64,000 bases of DNA from Carnegiea gigantea (GCA_029747015.1 JAKOGI010000183.1:777001-841000); one strand, 5' to 3'. Shown: positions 9,530 to 22,400, numbered from the stretch's first letter. The notes: generated from the sequence alone by a model not told the origin. Program-made: numbers and translations.

Positions 9530-11890
9530 CTGCAAGATTAGCCAGAGCAATTTATTAATATTGATTCCTACAGTTCTCAAGACAGTCATTTAACTTAGCT
9601 CCATGTAATTAGCAATAGAAAACACTAGTAACCATTACCTAACAACGAAAGCTCAATACCAAGGAATACCAAGCAAAAAACAAAGATCCACATGATAGGT
9701 TGCTTACATGGATTTTTGTACATGAGATAATGTAACATATGCATAGCAGTTACGCAACCTTTTGTTAATGATAAATCCTACCCTGACTTGATTAGCCGGT
9801 AGGCAAACTACAAAAAAGATATGATGTTTGGTTGAATGTAATGCAATGCAATCGACTTTGTGATGCAATATGATTCATAGTATGTGATAATCATAATTAT
9901 AGGGTAGTTCTTATTTACAATATGCTCTCACAACCAAATAAGATAATAGCAACACAATTAAAAACTTGTCTGCATTACAAAGTTATTTCTATTCAACCAC
10001 ACATTACCCGAATGTTTTCCTCCAAAGTACAACATTAAGCCGTTTGTACTCATAGCGCGTAAAAGCATACCCTGCAGAATAAAAGCCTTCCATTCCCCCT
10101 CGACTCAAGGAAAACCACATCATGGACAAAATAACCCTGGTAACATGAGAGCTAAAAGAGCAGCAGACTGCACATTACTGCATACTCTATAGGAGAAAAG
10201 CTTTCCCATGCACTCCACCAGAAGAAACCAACTCTTGATATAAATAAGGGACTTAGTTTTAAAAAGCGCAAGGCACACTGAGGCCCATAGGATCCCAAAG
10301 CGTGAGGCGCAAGGCGCAAGCGCAGGCGCACGCATCATGAAAGCAAAGCGCACTTCTATGCAAAAGTTTTTAAAAGTCTTTCATATTTCACAAAGCATAC
10401 TTTGCAAAAACAAGTTACATAAATGCATTGAAAATGTGATTAGACATCAATATGACTACTAACATAGCAAATAACCTTAAGATATGTTATCTTATCATCG
10501 TAGTTCCTCAATGCATGTACTTATGGTACAAGTTTAGCTCACCTTTTAGCTCACAAGGAAGGAAAAGAAGAAAAAAGGTAAAGGCAAGGCTAAGAAAAAG
10601 AAGAAAAAGGGGGAAGATATAGTCTCGCATCCTTGAGGAGCAACTCATCCCCTTGAAGGCGCTGACCCGGTAGCCTCACGCCGAGGCACGCCTGGCGGGC
10701 TTTTTAAAACTAAGATAAGGGAAGGAAGAAAGAAAGAAAAAGAAAATTATTAAAAAAGGGAAAGAAAGCTCAGTTACAGCTAGATACATCTGCGCCAACC
10801 CAAGGACAGGACAACCATATGCAGGGAAACAGCTACAATCACCCTAGTAGAGTGAGGCTTGTGTGAGTGTGTGACACAGATCTCTGAGCACTCAGCGAGC
10901 AATTGCTAAAAGAACTGGCTTTGTATAATCAATGTAACATGTCATGTTTTATTTTCTTTGTTTATATAATGAGGTAAATGTAATGGTACACAAACTATTC
11001 TACATTTTAGCACACTCAAAAACAAAGCCAGCAAGCCCTCTGAAGTTTTAGAAAATTGACAATGATTTCACGCAAAACTATAAAGTCGAAGAGTATTTAG
11101 CTAAGACTTGGGAAAAGGACCATCATCAATCTTAAATACAGGAAAAAAGGTTGGCAAAATGAGCACTTTAGCAACTTAGCAATTTGATAGTGAAACTGGT
11201 TTATACTTTATAGGTTCCCCTGGGTGACTTGGTTGAACGTTGAAACCTAACTCTCTACTCTTTGATTTTGGGGTAGAAACCAGTGACCACATGCTAGCAC
11301 GATTCAATTACAATAATAACTAGATCCTAAAAATTACAAAATGGTCAACAAACAAGCACTAGATTTGTTGAGTAAAAGCAACCAACAGATGAGCAGCAGA
11401 GAAGCAAATTCTGAGAAAACCAAACACTCTTCCAACTCTTAACGCAGTACTAATGATTTATCCAAACTGAGCTCTGCAAAACGATCAAAGTAATCAAATT
11501 TTGTGGTTTTGCTCAAGAAATAGCAGGCGAATGCCGCAAATTCCCCCAAAAATCAATAATTGTGAGCAAACTTTAGACCTTTAATTTCAGCTAGTTGATC
11601 ATATTTTGCACTAAGCCTGGGTAAAATTTACAAGGAGAATCCAGATTCCAACTCAATTGCCTCAATAACACAAAGAAAGAAGAAATCAGCGGATCAATTA
11701 GAATAACAAACAAAGAATCAAAAACTGCAGGTTAGAGGATATTATTGTACGAGCAGTAAGACATAGATGAGCAATTCCTCCAATTTGACGATCAATGTAT
11801 ATATGAAGATGATTAAATTAACCAAAACACGAACAAACATGAAACGTTTCGATTAAAGATGGAGCAAAACTAGGGTTCTTCGAGTTTTAC
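9530..11890 (-). other. COX5C leader (5'UTR) intron
   Basis: On the minus strand a donor (GGCAG before GTAAAAC, exon ending at 11891) and an acceptor (CTTGCAG, exon starting at 9529) bound a 2,361-bp intron in the leader. Plant COX5C genes are known to have a leader intron that raises expression, so position and structure fit the family. The intron is AT-rich and holds a 463-bp hAT-like MITE (10252-10714), which accounts for a fifth of its length. Confidence 0.75.
10252..10714. mobile_element. hAT-like MITE
   Basis: Terminal inverted repeats begin CTTAGTTTTAAAAAGC at 10252 and are mirrored exactly at 10714 (16 bp perfect, then imperfect GC-rich extension). An 8-bp direct duplication, ataaggga, flanks it at 10244-10251 and 10715-10722. 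The 8-bp duplication is the hAT superfamily signature. The 463-bp interior has no coding capacity. The subterminal GC-rich stretches (aaggcgcaagcgcagg and gaggcacgcctggcggg) are unlike the AT-rich surroundings. Confidence 0.85.
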
Positions 11891-11922
11891 CTGCCAACAG
11901 TTGATGTCGTATCCCACAGAGA

Positions 11923-11950
11923 GACACAGAGAGAGAGAGAGAGAGGGGGG
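11923..11950 (-). repeat. GA microsatellite in COX5C leader
   Basis: A GAGA tract on the plus strand, read as CT repeats on the transcribed strand, sits in the COX5C 5'UTR or at its transcription start. Similar CT tracts head the AIPP1-like gene. Confidence 0.6.
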
Positions 11951-12009
11951 GCCTGAATCGGATGCTCGAATATTCTAGATCTAGTGTTGACAAAACGATG
12001 CGTGTTAAG

Positions 12010-12081
12010 TGGGCTTAACAGCATAGAAGATAACTGCATATTAATGGGCTTCCAGCCTATTAAAACTGTGCTTAGGGCCCA
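12010..12081 (-). promoter_or_regulatory. Site II (TGGGCY) cluster in the COX5C promoter
   Basis: Three TGGGC(C/T) boxes lie 60-200 bp upstream of the probable COX5C leader: TGGGCT at 12010-12015 and 12045-12050 on the plus strand, and TGGGCC at 12081-12076 on the minus strand. Clusters of site II elements are known to drive plant cytochrome c and oxidase-subunit genes through TCP-type factors. The spacing fits a proximal promoter. Confidence 0.6.
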
Positions 12082-12606
12082 ATTTGACGATCCAATTGGG
12101 CGAATGTGGTCTTCTCAAATTAGTTGGTTGGAAAAAATATTATTGTATTTCAAATAGAAGTTTTTGCCATTGTGTGGTGGAGCACGAGTTGCGCGAGGGT
12201 GCTTCCATGGATTTATAAACGGATGTCGCGTAAATTACTGTAACTCATACTCATTCCTAATTAACGGATATTAATTAGTCTAATCGATAAAGTTTTAAAA
12301 ATTATTGCTAAAGATCTAAATTTAAATCCCGTCTACACTGATTTTTTGCCTTCTAAGCACCCTTAAAAAAAAAAAAATCACTCCTAACTTACTAAATTTT
12401 TGTCTATTTTGTATCAACTATCAAGAAATGAGGCATCTACAAATTAAGGTTGAATAGATAATGACAAATTTAATCTCTTATGCAATCCACGCTTAATTAG
12501 ATCATCCACAGCTAAGGAAGCCGCATGCCAAAAGTAGGCCTTGCGTCTCACTCTAGCAATCACTGCCGGCTTGCCAAGTGAAACGGGACGCGTGGAGAAA
12601 CGCTAC

Positions 12607-12898
12607 CGGCTATAAGCCCAGAACCCTCCCATCACTTTTCCGATATAGGACTCTTGTCCGTGACATTCTCCTCACCCAATCTTGTGACGCCTTCGTCACA
12701 GATGAGACTCCTTGCCTACGCCGCTTGTCGGAGCACTAGACGAGATATTGGAGTCGGGTCTGGTTGGCTCTGATATCATTTGTCATAGGGCCATTACTTT
12801 ATTTCCAAAAGGTCGGTCTGATAGGGTGTGCAGCACCACTGCTTATAAGTCCAAGATCCTCTCCTCACTTTTCAAATGTAAGGCTCTTGTCTGTGACA
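12607..12898 (-). repeat. TRIM-like diverged direct repeats flanking a tRNA-Met primer-like site
   Basis: Two diverged copies of a roughly 60-bp segment (12609-12665 and 12841-12898; shared pattern TATAAG, TCACTTTTC, CTCTTGTC, GTGACA) are about 232 bp apart. Between them, ggctctgatatca (12765-12777) resembles the complement of an initiator tRNA-Met primer site. It lies just left of a TGTCA...TGACA segment at 12781-12898. This is the layout of a small terminal-repeat retrotransposon in miniature on the minus strand, but the left repeat cannot be extended to full length and no target duplication was found. Confidence 0.35.
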
Positions 12899-13631
12899 CT
12901 AGGCGCTCTTCCCCCTGTGTCTTTTTTTTTTTTTTTTTTTTGGTTAGTCTTTTCTCAGCTCAGGACACGGTGTTTTGCTCAGTACTTGTTGTTAAAATGA
13001 TGCGTTTTGAGTCTGGATTACAAAATAAAAAAAAATGAAAGGGATGGCAGCTGGGTACCTCTGCTTGCTCGGACTCCTGCAATCTTTGAGCGTTGGGCAG
13101 TAGCTGTTGGACCGAACAACTACTTGGTTCATTTAATTTTTTTGGTTGTATTTTTCTTCTATAAATACCAAACTTTGAGTCACAAAATTCTACCAAATTC
13201 ATTCTTAAATATCCTAAAAATAAATACTATTTAGCATGTTTAACCAAAAAAAATTAAGTGATCAATTTTCCGGGTATTTTAAATAAAATAATGCATTTTT
13301 TTGGTAAAAAAATAAATATTCCTTTGTTCGAAAAATAAATTTTTTTTACAGAAGTTATAGACATAAAATGCAAACACAAATTAAAAGGATAAAAGCAATA
13401 AAATATGTTTAATGGTGGGCTCCATAACAAATATTTAATTCAATTGTCCAGAAATGAAGCATATTGATTAGAAAAATGATGAAATGCAAGTTTCAAAAAA
13501 CTGAAACTTTTGCATTTCAAAAAACTGAAACTTTTACTGATATGGGAATTTCTGCTAATATGACATACCCGAGTTTCAAAAAGGCTACAATTGCGCTTAA
13601 CTTACATGAAGACGTGATTGATGTGAACAAA

Positions 13632-13634
<3 letters not shown>

Positions 13635-13697
<63 letters not shown>
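13635..13697. repeat. (TA)n microsatellite
   Basis: 63 bp of uninterrupted TA dinucleotides about 140 bp upstream of the propeller gene ATG. Confidence 0.98.
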
Positions 13698-13699
<2 letters not shown>

Positions 13700-13835
13700 A
13701 TCAAATTCCCAATATACCCCCAAATTAATGCCATCCCCTCAATTACAAATACTGAACTAATCTCTTACAACCAAAAAACAAAGCCTTGCACTTGTTCTTC
13801 CTCCTTGCATAGTCTGACTAGTAAAGTACCAAGCA

Positions 13836-15794
13836 ATGAGATGCCGATGCCTCTCTTTTATGTGCTCCACCAAGTTCCTTCTCTCTCTCCTCATCCTCTC
13901 AGCCATCCCCATCTCCATCATCATCGCCCTAGAGAGGGCCCCACATTCCAGCCACGTGTACCAGTACCACAGTAAAGGCTGGCTCAGGGAGACTGCCAAG
14001 TGGGACGATATCAACCGTCGGTTCCTAGTGTCCTGCTTGGAGGGTGGTGTAGCTGAGATCAGAGTCCCTGATGATCATGATGATGCAGTGGTCTTGGGGG
14101 AGATCACAGCCGTTAAAGATGCTGACTTGGCAGGGAATGCATCAATGGGCATCACCATTGATCGCCCTAGAAACCGGCTACTGGTGGTGGTGGCTGACTT
14201 GATGGGGAATCGCTACGGTGGACTCGTCGCATACGATTTGTCCTCCTGGCGCCGCTTGTTCCTCACTGACCTTAGTGGCCCTGGTATATTGTCTTTAATT
14301 TCTTTATTCATTTTTATTTATTTATTTATGTTTTTGGTTTGATCTGAGCATATTGATAGGTCAAATGGATTTACCATCTTTTAATTCTTGATTAGGAAAA
14401 CCGAAGAAAAACTGACATTAGAGTGCTTAAAGCAGTTTGGTTTACCAACACAGGTTGGTTTAAATTGGTTGGCACTTATTCCCTTAAATAAGGTCTAATC
14501 AGGCATTGTGCAAAAGAAAGAAAAAAAATTTGTAGGCAAAGGTGATGATGGAAATATCATTGAATGTTGCAGACCACACATTAGCTATGATTTTGTTCAA
14601 TACAAAGGCGAGCATTGTATTTGGTCACGGTTTTCTTTTTAGTATTCCTTTGTTTAAAGTTAGACCTTTAATATTATCTAGAGTTGGAGACACGGGTCGG
14701 GTCGGGTCAACCCATTTAATAAACGGGTTAATTTCATGTTGGTGTTAAAAATAGCCTAGATTTGCCTTAAATTGAAAGATAACATGTTTTCATGCTAAAC
14801 GGTATAATCATGTCGACTTCGGGTCGAAATCGGTTCGGTTCGGGTCGGGTTCGGGTTTCTCTCAGTAACCTTGGGTCAGGTTCGTGTCGTGTTATCGTGT
14901 CGGTTCGGACGTTCTCAACTCAAAATTATTATCCATAGTACATATGTCCAAATGTTGTAATTAAAAGAAATAATATTTATCTTGAATAGGTATACAATAC
15001 CATTAACTTCTGGTAAATAAGCTTCCAGCTCACTTGTGTTTGCAGAGATCCTGAATTTGACACCGGACTGCTTCACTTTCCAGTGGTAGGAAACACCTCT
15101 GATTGGGTTGACCCTGTGGTAGAGCTCAGTTTTTTTTTTTGGGGGGGGGGCATTTACCCTAATTTTTTTCGGAAAAAAACCTCCTCTTAGTCTACATCTT
15201 ACTCTTGAAAAATGTCATATTTGGTACGTAAATTTCTACCTCACTGTACATTCAGGTGATGAAAAATCATTTGCGGAAGATGTAGCCGTGGATGAGGAGG
15301 GCAATGCATACGTGACCGATGCAAAAGGCAGCAAGATTTGGAAGGTCGATGTAGATGGCAAATTGTTGTCCTTTATAAAGAGCCCACTTTTCACATCAAA
15401 AGAATGGTACAACAATCTGGTAGCTCTTAATGGAATTGTGTACCACCCCGATGGTTACTTGTTAGTCATCCACACGTTTTCTGGGAAACTGTATAAGATT
15501 AACCCGAAGGGGGGAGAAATCAAAATGGTGAAGATACCTGGGTCACTTAAATTTGGAGATGGACTGGAGCTCCTATCTCCGACAAAACTCGTCGTTGCCG
15601 GAAGGCCCACGGGCCGATTGGTGGAGAGCTCCGATGATTGGGAGACTGCTTCGGTTGTTGGGAAGTACTCAAGTTTAGTGCATAGACTTGCTACGTCAGT
15701 AACAGTGAAGGATGGAAAGGCCTACTTGAATCATTTGATCGGGTTGGGATATCCTAAGAGGAAACATATCATCAAGGAAGCGGTCTTTTCTTAG
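13836..15794 (+). CDS. Six-bladed beta-propeller protein, SMP-30/calcium-dependent phosphotriesterase-like
   Basis: Two exons, 13836-14283 and 15256-15794, join in phase 1 (G then GT) to give 328 residues. An N-terminal hydrophobic stretch (about residues 11-32, LLSLLILSAIPISIIIAL) is a signal peptide or anchor, so the product probably enters the secretory pathway. The rest has spaced beta-propeller signatures: WDDINRRFLVS, the DRPRNRLLVVVADL blade, AEDVAVDEEGNAYVTDAKGSKIWKVD, and a late blade ending in VTVKDGKAYL. This matches the plant family annotated as calcium-dependent phosphotriesterase or NHL/SMP-30-like. No substrate is known, and I do not infer one. The gene is convergent with the SWN-like gene. 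The 972-bp intron carries GGGTC-rich low-complexity sequence and a T(11)G(10) tract at 15130-15150. Confidence 0.85.
14284..15255 (+). other. Intron of the propeller gene with GGTTCGGGTCGGG-type repeat
   Basis: GT at 14284 and AG at 15254-15255 bound the intron. From about 14690 to 14930 the sequence is rich in GGTCGGGTC/GGTTCGGGT permutations, a pattern typical of dispersed plant repeats; similar motifs appear near 37550-37720. Two small open frames inside lack domains and are ignored. Confidence 0.6.
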
Positions 15795-16402
15795 GATTAT
15801 TTTGGGTGCGAATTAGGCACAAAGGTTGATAGAGTGCCAAAATAAGTATCAAGGTCTCTATTAATAATCGTCAAATGCTTCACCGGTTGAGCTACTCAAT
15901 AATGGGCTTGCTTTCACATGCGTATGTGCGATTTTCACCTCAAAAGCTGTTTGACAAGGGGATCATGTCTTAGCTCGATTTCTTTTCTCGGTTCTTTTCC
16001 TTACGACGAACAAAAGCTCAAATAGACTCATCTTTAGGACAAATTACACAGGACACTAGTTTCATTTTTGACAATGATACAAACACACTCATCTTAGAAC
16101 AAATTACACAATACTCCTTTATTTTTAACAATGATACACCAAATATTGGTGTAAATTTTGTTGATACAGAGTGGGGTCCCACAATCAGGATGACTCAGAT
16201 GTATACAAACTTGGGATGCATACGAGCTATATACACTAGAAACTACACTACGTGCTCCCTTGATAATGATTTTTGGCTATGATGGCCACTACATATCATA
16301 CATCATACAAACAAATACTGGGTTGATCAGGAGACTGTAAAATCTTCTCAAAGCAGAGAATAAGCTCCATGATCATGCAGACACATTCACCCATGTTCAG
16401 AA
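15795..16402. other. Convergent 3' interval of propeller and SWN-like genes
   Basis: Non-coding. It contains an imperfect 60-bp tandem repeat (about 16033-16135, each unit with acaaattacaca and caatgataca). Both 3'UTRs must lie here. Confidence 0.55.
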
Positions 16403-19400
16403 CTAATGAGACTGATGTTTCCTAGGCCGGCCCTGAGAAGGCATAGAATCATCTTTCTTGGATGCCTCGGGTTTCCGGGCCCAAGCAGGCGCTTGGTCGG
16501 GTCCATAACGATAGTCATAGAATAGCTCCTCCTCTGCTTCAATACGTTCCTTGGCAAAAATGCCAACCCGGTGATCACCTGCCACCAGCATCACCTGGAA
16601 AAGTAGCATAATTGATAATAGTTAGAACAAAGTCTATATGGAATTTTCTTTCTTTTTCTTTTTTTTTTTTAATAAGATTATTTGAGAAGGAGAAGACAGT
16701 TGACAATTGCACACCTTGCAGTAGCAATTGGGTTTTGATGAATGATTCGCGAATTTCAATTTGTCTCCTTGACGACACGCATCAAGAACATACTGGGGGA
16801 AGAGGCAGAAGAAATCACGCCAATATAGTTAAAGTCTATGACATGCAAATTTATTGAGTACATAAAAAAAACTTTTAACAAAGACAGTTATTCGCCTTCT
16901 CAAAAGTGATCTGAACCATGCCTTTTCGGCCAAAGGTGGGTTGAATACCACCAGACAATCCCTGAGGGAACAAAATTGTCAAAGTTTTGGAGCGTCTCAA
17001 GCGGAGAAACAACCATCAGCGACATAGAAGTCAACAACATTGATTTTAAAAGAGAACATGTAACTTGCCTGATCATTCAAGTCGAAAAGAAAAGATGAAT
17101 TTGCTCGATCATAAATTTTCCCACGCTTATCAGCTTCCCGATGGGATATCAGTTCGCCCGTATATTCTCCTAGATAATCATGTTTATTCACAGTGTTCTG
17201 CAATCAAATTGTGCAACTTGTAGGAGAAGCCTCAATAGCCAGATAACCAAAAACAAAAAAAATCGTAGGATTGGCTTCTGACCTTGATAAAAGCTCCCCA
17301 TCCAGCAACGTCTGACCTCCCCAACAGAATCTAGGGGAAAAAAATAAATGAAAAAGTACTAAGAAAAAAGAAGCAGAGCACAGAAGCAAAAGCTATTCGG
17401 CTATTCCCATGAGAAGTATTCATAAATTCAAGTATTCAAAGTAGTTTACTCTCTGCTGTTGCCTCAAAAGAAGCCTCATGTTTCCACATTGTCCATCTCC
17501 TCTTTTGGGCGGCTCACCTAAAGAACCTCCTCCACAACTGAAAACAAATCACAAACACTAATAGAACAACTCTGTCTTTTTTTGGGGGGGGTGATTGTGG
17601 GGCGTGGTGGGTTCTCACAAAAAGGACTCTAGAGCTCAACCGCACTGAAGAGGCTCTAGATCAATTGCCATGCAACCGTTCAAAGGCATTGACAATGTGA
17701 TGTTGAGTAACAGCAAGCAAAGAGTGACAAACTAAAACAAAGTGATTACCTGACCCAGCAATTCCGACAGACATCAGGGTCACATTCACGATTAGCTGCA
17801 AAGCATGGGCATTGTCTGCTTCTACACTGGCTCTTTGCACAATGGCATCCACGAAACCTATTTTTACAACTCCTTGAGCACCTGTAATTAAGCAATGCCA
17901 TCAATATTTTCTTCCATTCAACCAATCATAATAAGCAACTCACAATAACCCATTCCGTTTAATGGGAATTAAGTGATACACTTGTTTAATACAAAGGAAT
18001 ATGAGTATATGACATACCCACAGTACTTTTCACAGCATGTTCCATTAATTAGACAGGAGCAGTCCTTTCCACACATGAACTTGCATCCACATGGTGTATA
18101 CTGCTTGCAGGACTGATCTCCATCACCGATTCTTCTCCAGCTTGATGGATGACCATTGGACTTAGAAGAGTATTTCAGCCTTCTTGTTCTTCCTCTTTTA
18201 CGAAATAATCTTGATCTTGGTCTCATCGAGAACTCTTGCTCCTGATAAAATAAAATTTTTGGTGTAACAAGTGCTACCTAGCAAAGATTCCTACCTCAAA
18301 AGGCCATATTAACATAATAACATGCATCATATGAGCAAATAGCTGTTGACACTCTATCCCCCCACCCCCCCCCCCCCCCCCCCAACAACAAAAAACCAAA
18401 AAAAAAGAAATATTTGCAACTGTTGTACCGTGCAGTATCTCAGGACAATGAACCAAGAAAAGTAGAGAACTTGCAGGTTTCTTTTTTATTATTAAAATTA
18501 TAAAAAAAAAAAAAAGAGGTCAATGCTCTTATGAAGTTCCAATCAAGAAAAGAAATAAAATTCTGCAGTATTGCTTCTACAGCCACAACCAATTTTAAGA
18601 CAGAAAACAAGGGAAGGGGAGGGGGGCCAACACATAACCAACCACTAGCTCTATAAAAGATGCATTTGATTGTGAGACAGAATAGAAGACCTAGTTTAGA
18701 GAAATGGCCTAGAAGAAAGCACTTGACACATACCATATCTGAATCGGCTCTCCCAGAATCGTCTGAACAACAAACAGTATCTAACTTGTAAGGCATTGCA
18801 GGCCCATTGTTATGCATGTAATGGGACACCTCAGTACAAGTCTTCAACCCAGACAGCAAGTTTCTAGCTATCAGGCAACTGCAGAACAGATTCAGATTAA
18901 GAAAATCTCACAGCAGACAACCTTTTGAGCCACCTGAGAATCAGCCTATCTAACTACATACAAACTTCAAAATCCTTTCACTTTAACCATAGAAATGACA
19001 CTAAAACATCTAAATATCAGAATCTCTCAGATATACTAATCACAAATAAGCAGACTACTGAACATACAGCCCCTCCCTCCCACCCAAGTATCACTTGCAG
19101 GAATATGATAACATAGTACGATAGAAAATCAAAAGGATGATACAAATTATACTTTCACCCTTTTACCTTTCATATACCACTTGTGTTTGTGTTGTTTGTA
19201 ATGCACAATGGAAGTTGGATTAAAATTGGATTGCAGTTAAGGAAATTGTAAATATATTTACAGAAGAGAAACATTCAGACATTTAAATGAAAATGAGGGA
19301 AGGCTGTCCTGCCATCTTGCTTAATAGCAAGTCCAATGCTCCAAGTACTTCCTCATGTCTGCTACAAGGATTGGGTCAAATTGAAATGGCTAGTACAATG

Positions 19401-22400
19401 AATTTTTATGTTTACTATTTATGAAATGTGGTTCATCATTAACTTAATGAAACATTCACAAGACAATTCTTGTCATTGTCAGTAAATTTAGTAACACAGC
19501 ACATCAACCTTCCTGCATTTATTATACAACCAAACAATCCAGAAAGAGTCCCACCTGAGGCAGCGTTTTAGGGAGGCCTAGCAGCCCTGCCCCTAAAGCC
19601 TCCTGGATATTTCATTTATTAAAAACAAACGTCACTAATAAAAAACCAATTGGGGCAGAGGGGGGTACTCCGAGACTGACATAGGCAATTCCACATTGAA
19701 GTACCACTCAGTAGATACATCATCATTAAAATCATGACAAGACGATTAGCTAAAAAACTAAACAAAATGTTGAGCAAGGGAGTCAATGCTCCATAACGTG
19801 ATCTATTCCCTTAAACTTCTTGGACCGTCCATTCATTTCAGCTTCAGTTAAAGTCTAAAATCCCAAACTTAAACTGTCTGATAATGAGGCCTGGACGAAG
19901 AAGCCTCGGTTCTACAAATGAAAACAGAAACAGTAACAACTATTGTAAGGATCCTACCTGTGGGACTGGGCAGAATAAAATGCGTAGGAAATGTAAAAAT
20001 ATTTCCACATGAAACTCATTGAATACCTGAAGCAAATTTTCACTCTTCATACCTGTTTCTACCAAATATTTCTAATCCTTTCACATATAGGTCCTTCTCA
20101 AGTGGCTTCCAGCCACAGGTACCGGACAATCTTTCCTTCTGCGCTCCAAAAGAAATGGCTGGCTGTTTCAATTCGAGTGTCTTACCGGCGTCTCTTACTC
20201 CATCGTTGACAATGTCAACGGTCTGAGAATTACTAATTTTATGAGAACTGGAATCTCTTGAAGTGCTCGTAGTGAGTCCCTCCATAGAATCTCTGTCTCT
20301 TGATCGAGCATCTATTTCATCAAATGTCTGAAAATTTGATTGCCCGGCTTCAGCAGATGAGATTGTAATTGTAGGTACAATATCATCACAAGTGATGTTT
20401 GGTTCCACAGTCGTTATTTTCTTTTGCTTCTTATCAGAGGAATCATTAAGGCCATCAACTCCTCCCCACTCTTTGTCAGTGTCATCAGTGATCTTCCGCT
20501 TTCCCGCATTTGCATGGTCGTTAACAGGCGCACCAGTTACTGCAGATAGAATTCCTACACTAGACCCTTCACCAGCAGGAGATCCCAGACATGCCACACT
20601 GGCAACATCATTGCCTACATTCTCTTGTAAACTAAAACTATTAGAGCTCCTGTCTTCTCCTTCTAAGATATTCTGTTCAACTTGATGTACTAAACCACTA
20701 TCTGAGCCTGCCACCAATTTTTCAGTGGGCTGTCTCCCCTGTCAGGGTTGAAACCATAAAAAATATGATACTGTTTCATGAAAATAAAGCAGAATTAGTA
20801 ACTCATTCATATTCTGTAGATAGATTGAATGTTTGCAGCTGGTCTCTGGTAGGTTTAAGCATACTATAGCTCTTCACTGAAAAAGGCAGGTTGTTCAATA
20901 AAAGTTAATTTATAAAAGACAATTTAGCTTCATGCTATCATGAATTCATGATTGTATGTACCACACTAGAACTGTCCATTATCCCTACCTCTCATGAGGC
21001 TCCCACCTACAATGGATTTGGGGACAGTCAGAAGGCAGGTCAAATGTACTACAGCCCCACTCTAGCTATCTCAGGAAACATTGTTTCCGTTGAACCTTAT
21101 GAAAGGTAAAGATTGGCTGCTCATATGAAAAGTAATTATTTAAATTGTTCCTGTAGAACATGCAGACACTGGACTTTATTGAAAATGTCGTTAGATAAAT
21201 AACAATCAAAGCACAACTGCTTCCCTTTCATACACTAACAGAATCACCACTTCATAGCTCGAACAATAATATCAAATGGTGCTGACCTCCCTCCCAACAC
21301 TGTCTCACCACCGACCCCAACCACATATTTAAAACATTCAAGCTACTCACAACCATCACTGCCAGCAATTATTCAGGCCAATGACAAACTCATCTGTATT
21401 TAATTTTTGGTTGTCCAAATGAAACTATAACTTTTAGCTGGTTGCCACAAACAAAAGAAAGGGGGGGGTCTTAGATGCTCCACTCTACCAAATAAGCTAC
21501 CCCTTACCCAATAAACATAAAATCTCCCAAACGTTTCCAAGGCAACCAAGGCCCTCCCCCCCCCCCCCTTCTTCTCAAATGGTAATTTACATTAAAAAAA
21601 ATTTAAAAAAAAGCAGCTATTGATGCAGACATGCTCTATGAACTTGGAAAGGAATGTTGGATCAGATCAGAAGTCCGACAGAGCGGCATACCAGGAGGTG
21701 ACACTGGTCACTGCAAGGCTTTTTGTCTTCCGGTTCCAACCAACTCAATGGCTTTTCACTCTGTGAAGCGTCAATAACAAAAGGATCAACAGCTTAATGG
21801 ATGAGAAATGCAAACATTGACATGTGTGGAAAAATGAAGGATAACAAACATTCTACTCACAGGATAAACAAGAGTTTGAGAGCAGCCATGCAAACGGCAA
21901 TCAAAAACCTGTTAAAAGAACAAAAAAGAAGCGAAGAAAGAGGTCATATAACCATGAAAAACCAAAAATCGCATTTGTTGATGTAATATGTCGTCATGTT
22001 CTGCCTAAGGCTTGATATGTACCAAACATCGACGACAAAAAAGATTGTCAAAGGAATCTAAGGCAGCACTAAGACTCTTTTCCAGAAACATGTTCCTCTC
22101 AGTAGAACCCTGCTCCTGTGTTGACTCAGATTTCAGCTTGAGCTCATTGTACCGATCCTGTAAATTTCAGAACAGAAGCAATTAGACATGTCACCAAAAG
22201 CAAGATATGCAAAGAAGTAGATATTGGACTACTTTAAAAACATAAGAATTAAAGCTCCAATGACAATACAAAAAAAATAGGGCACCATATCATTACATAA
22301 ATGTCTTCATGCTCAGTATTTAAGATGTCTGCGGAGTTTACCTGAATCTCAATAGGGTTGCCTCCAATAAAATGGCTGACCACATCCACAGTGTCCTCAT

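Larger units (their letters stand above)
12100..13835. other. Intergenic region between COX5C and the propeller gene
   Basis: No gene is supportable. It contains a TRIM-like pair of direct repeats (12607-12898), a T17 run near 12929, a 21-bp direct duplication (tttcaaaaaactgaaactttt near 13490 and 13515), and a (TA)n microsatellite at 13635-13697. Open frames here are low-complexity or overlap these repeats. Confidence 0.55.

Noticed and set aside
10120..10353. 77-codon minus frame in the COX5C leader intron
   Set aside because: Overlaps the hAT-like MITE edge and has no domain.
12712..13038. 108-codon plus-strand frame
   Set aside because: Runs through the TRIM-like repeat and a homopolymer T tract coding for poly-phenylalanine; not protein-like.
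20392..20685. 97-codon plus-strand frame antisense to SWN-like exon 9
   Set aside because: Shadow frame of a long real exon.
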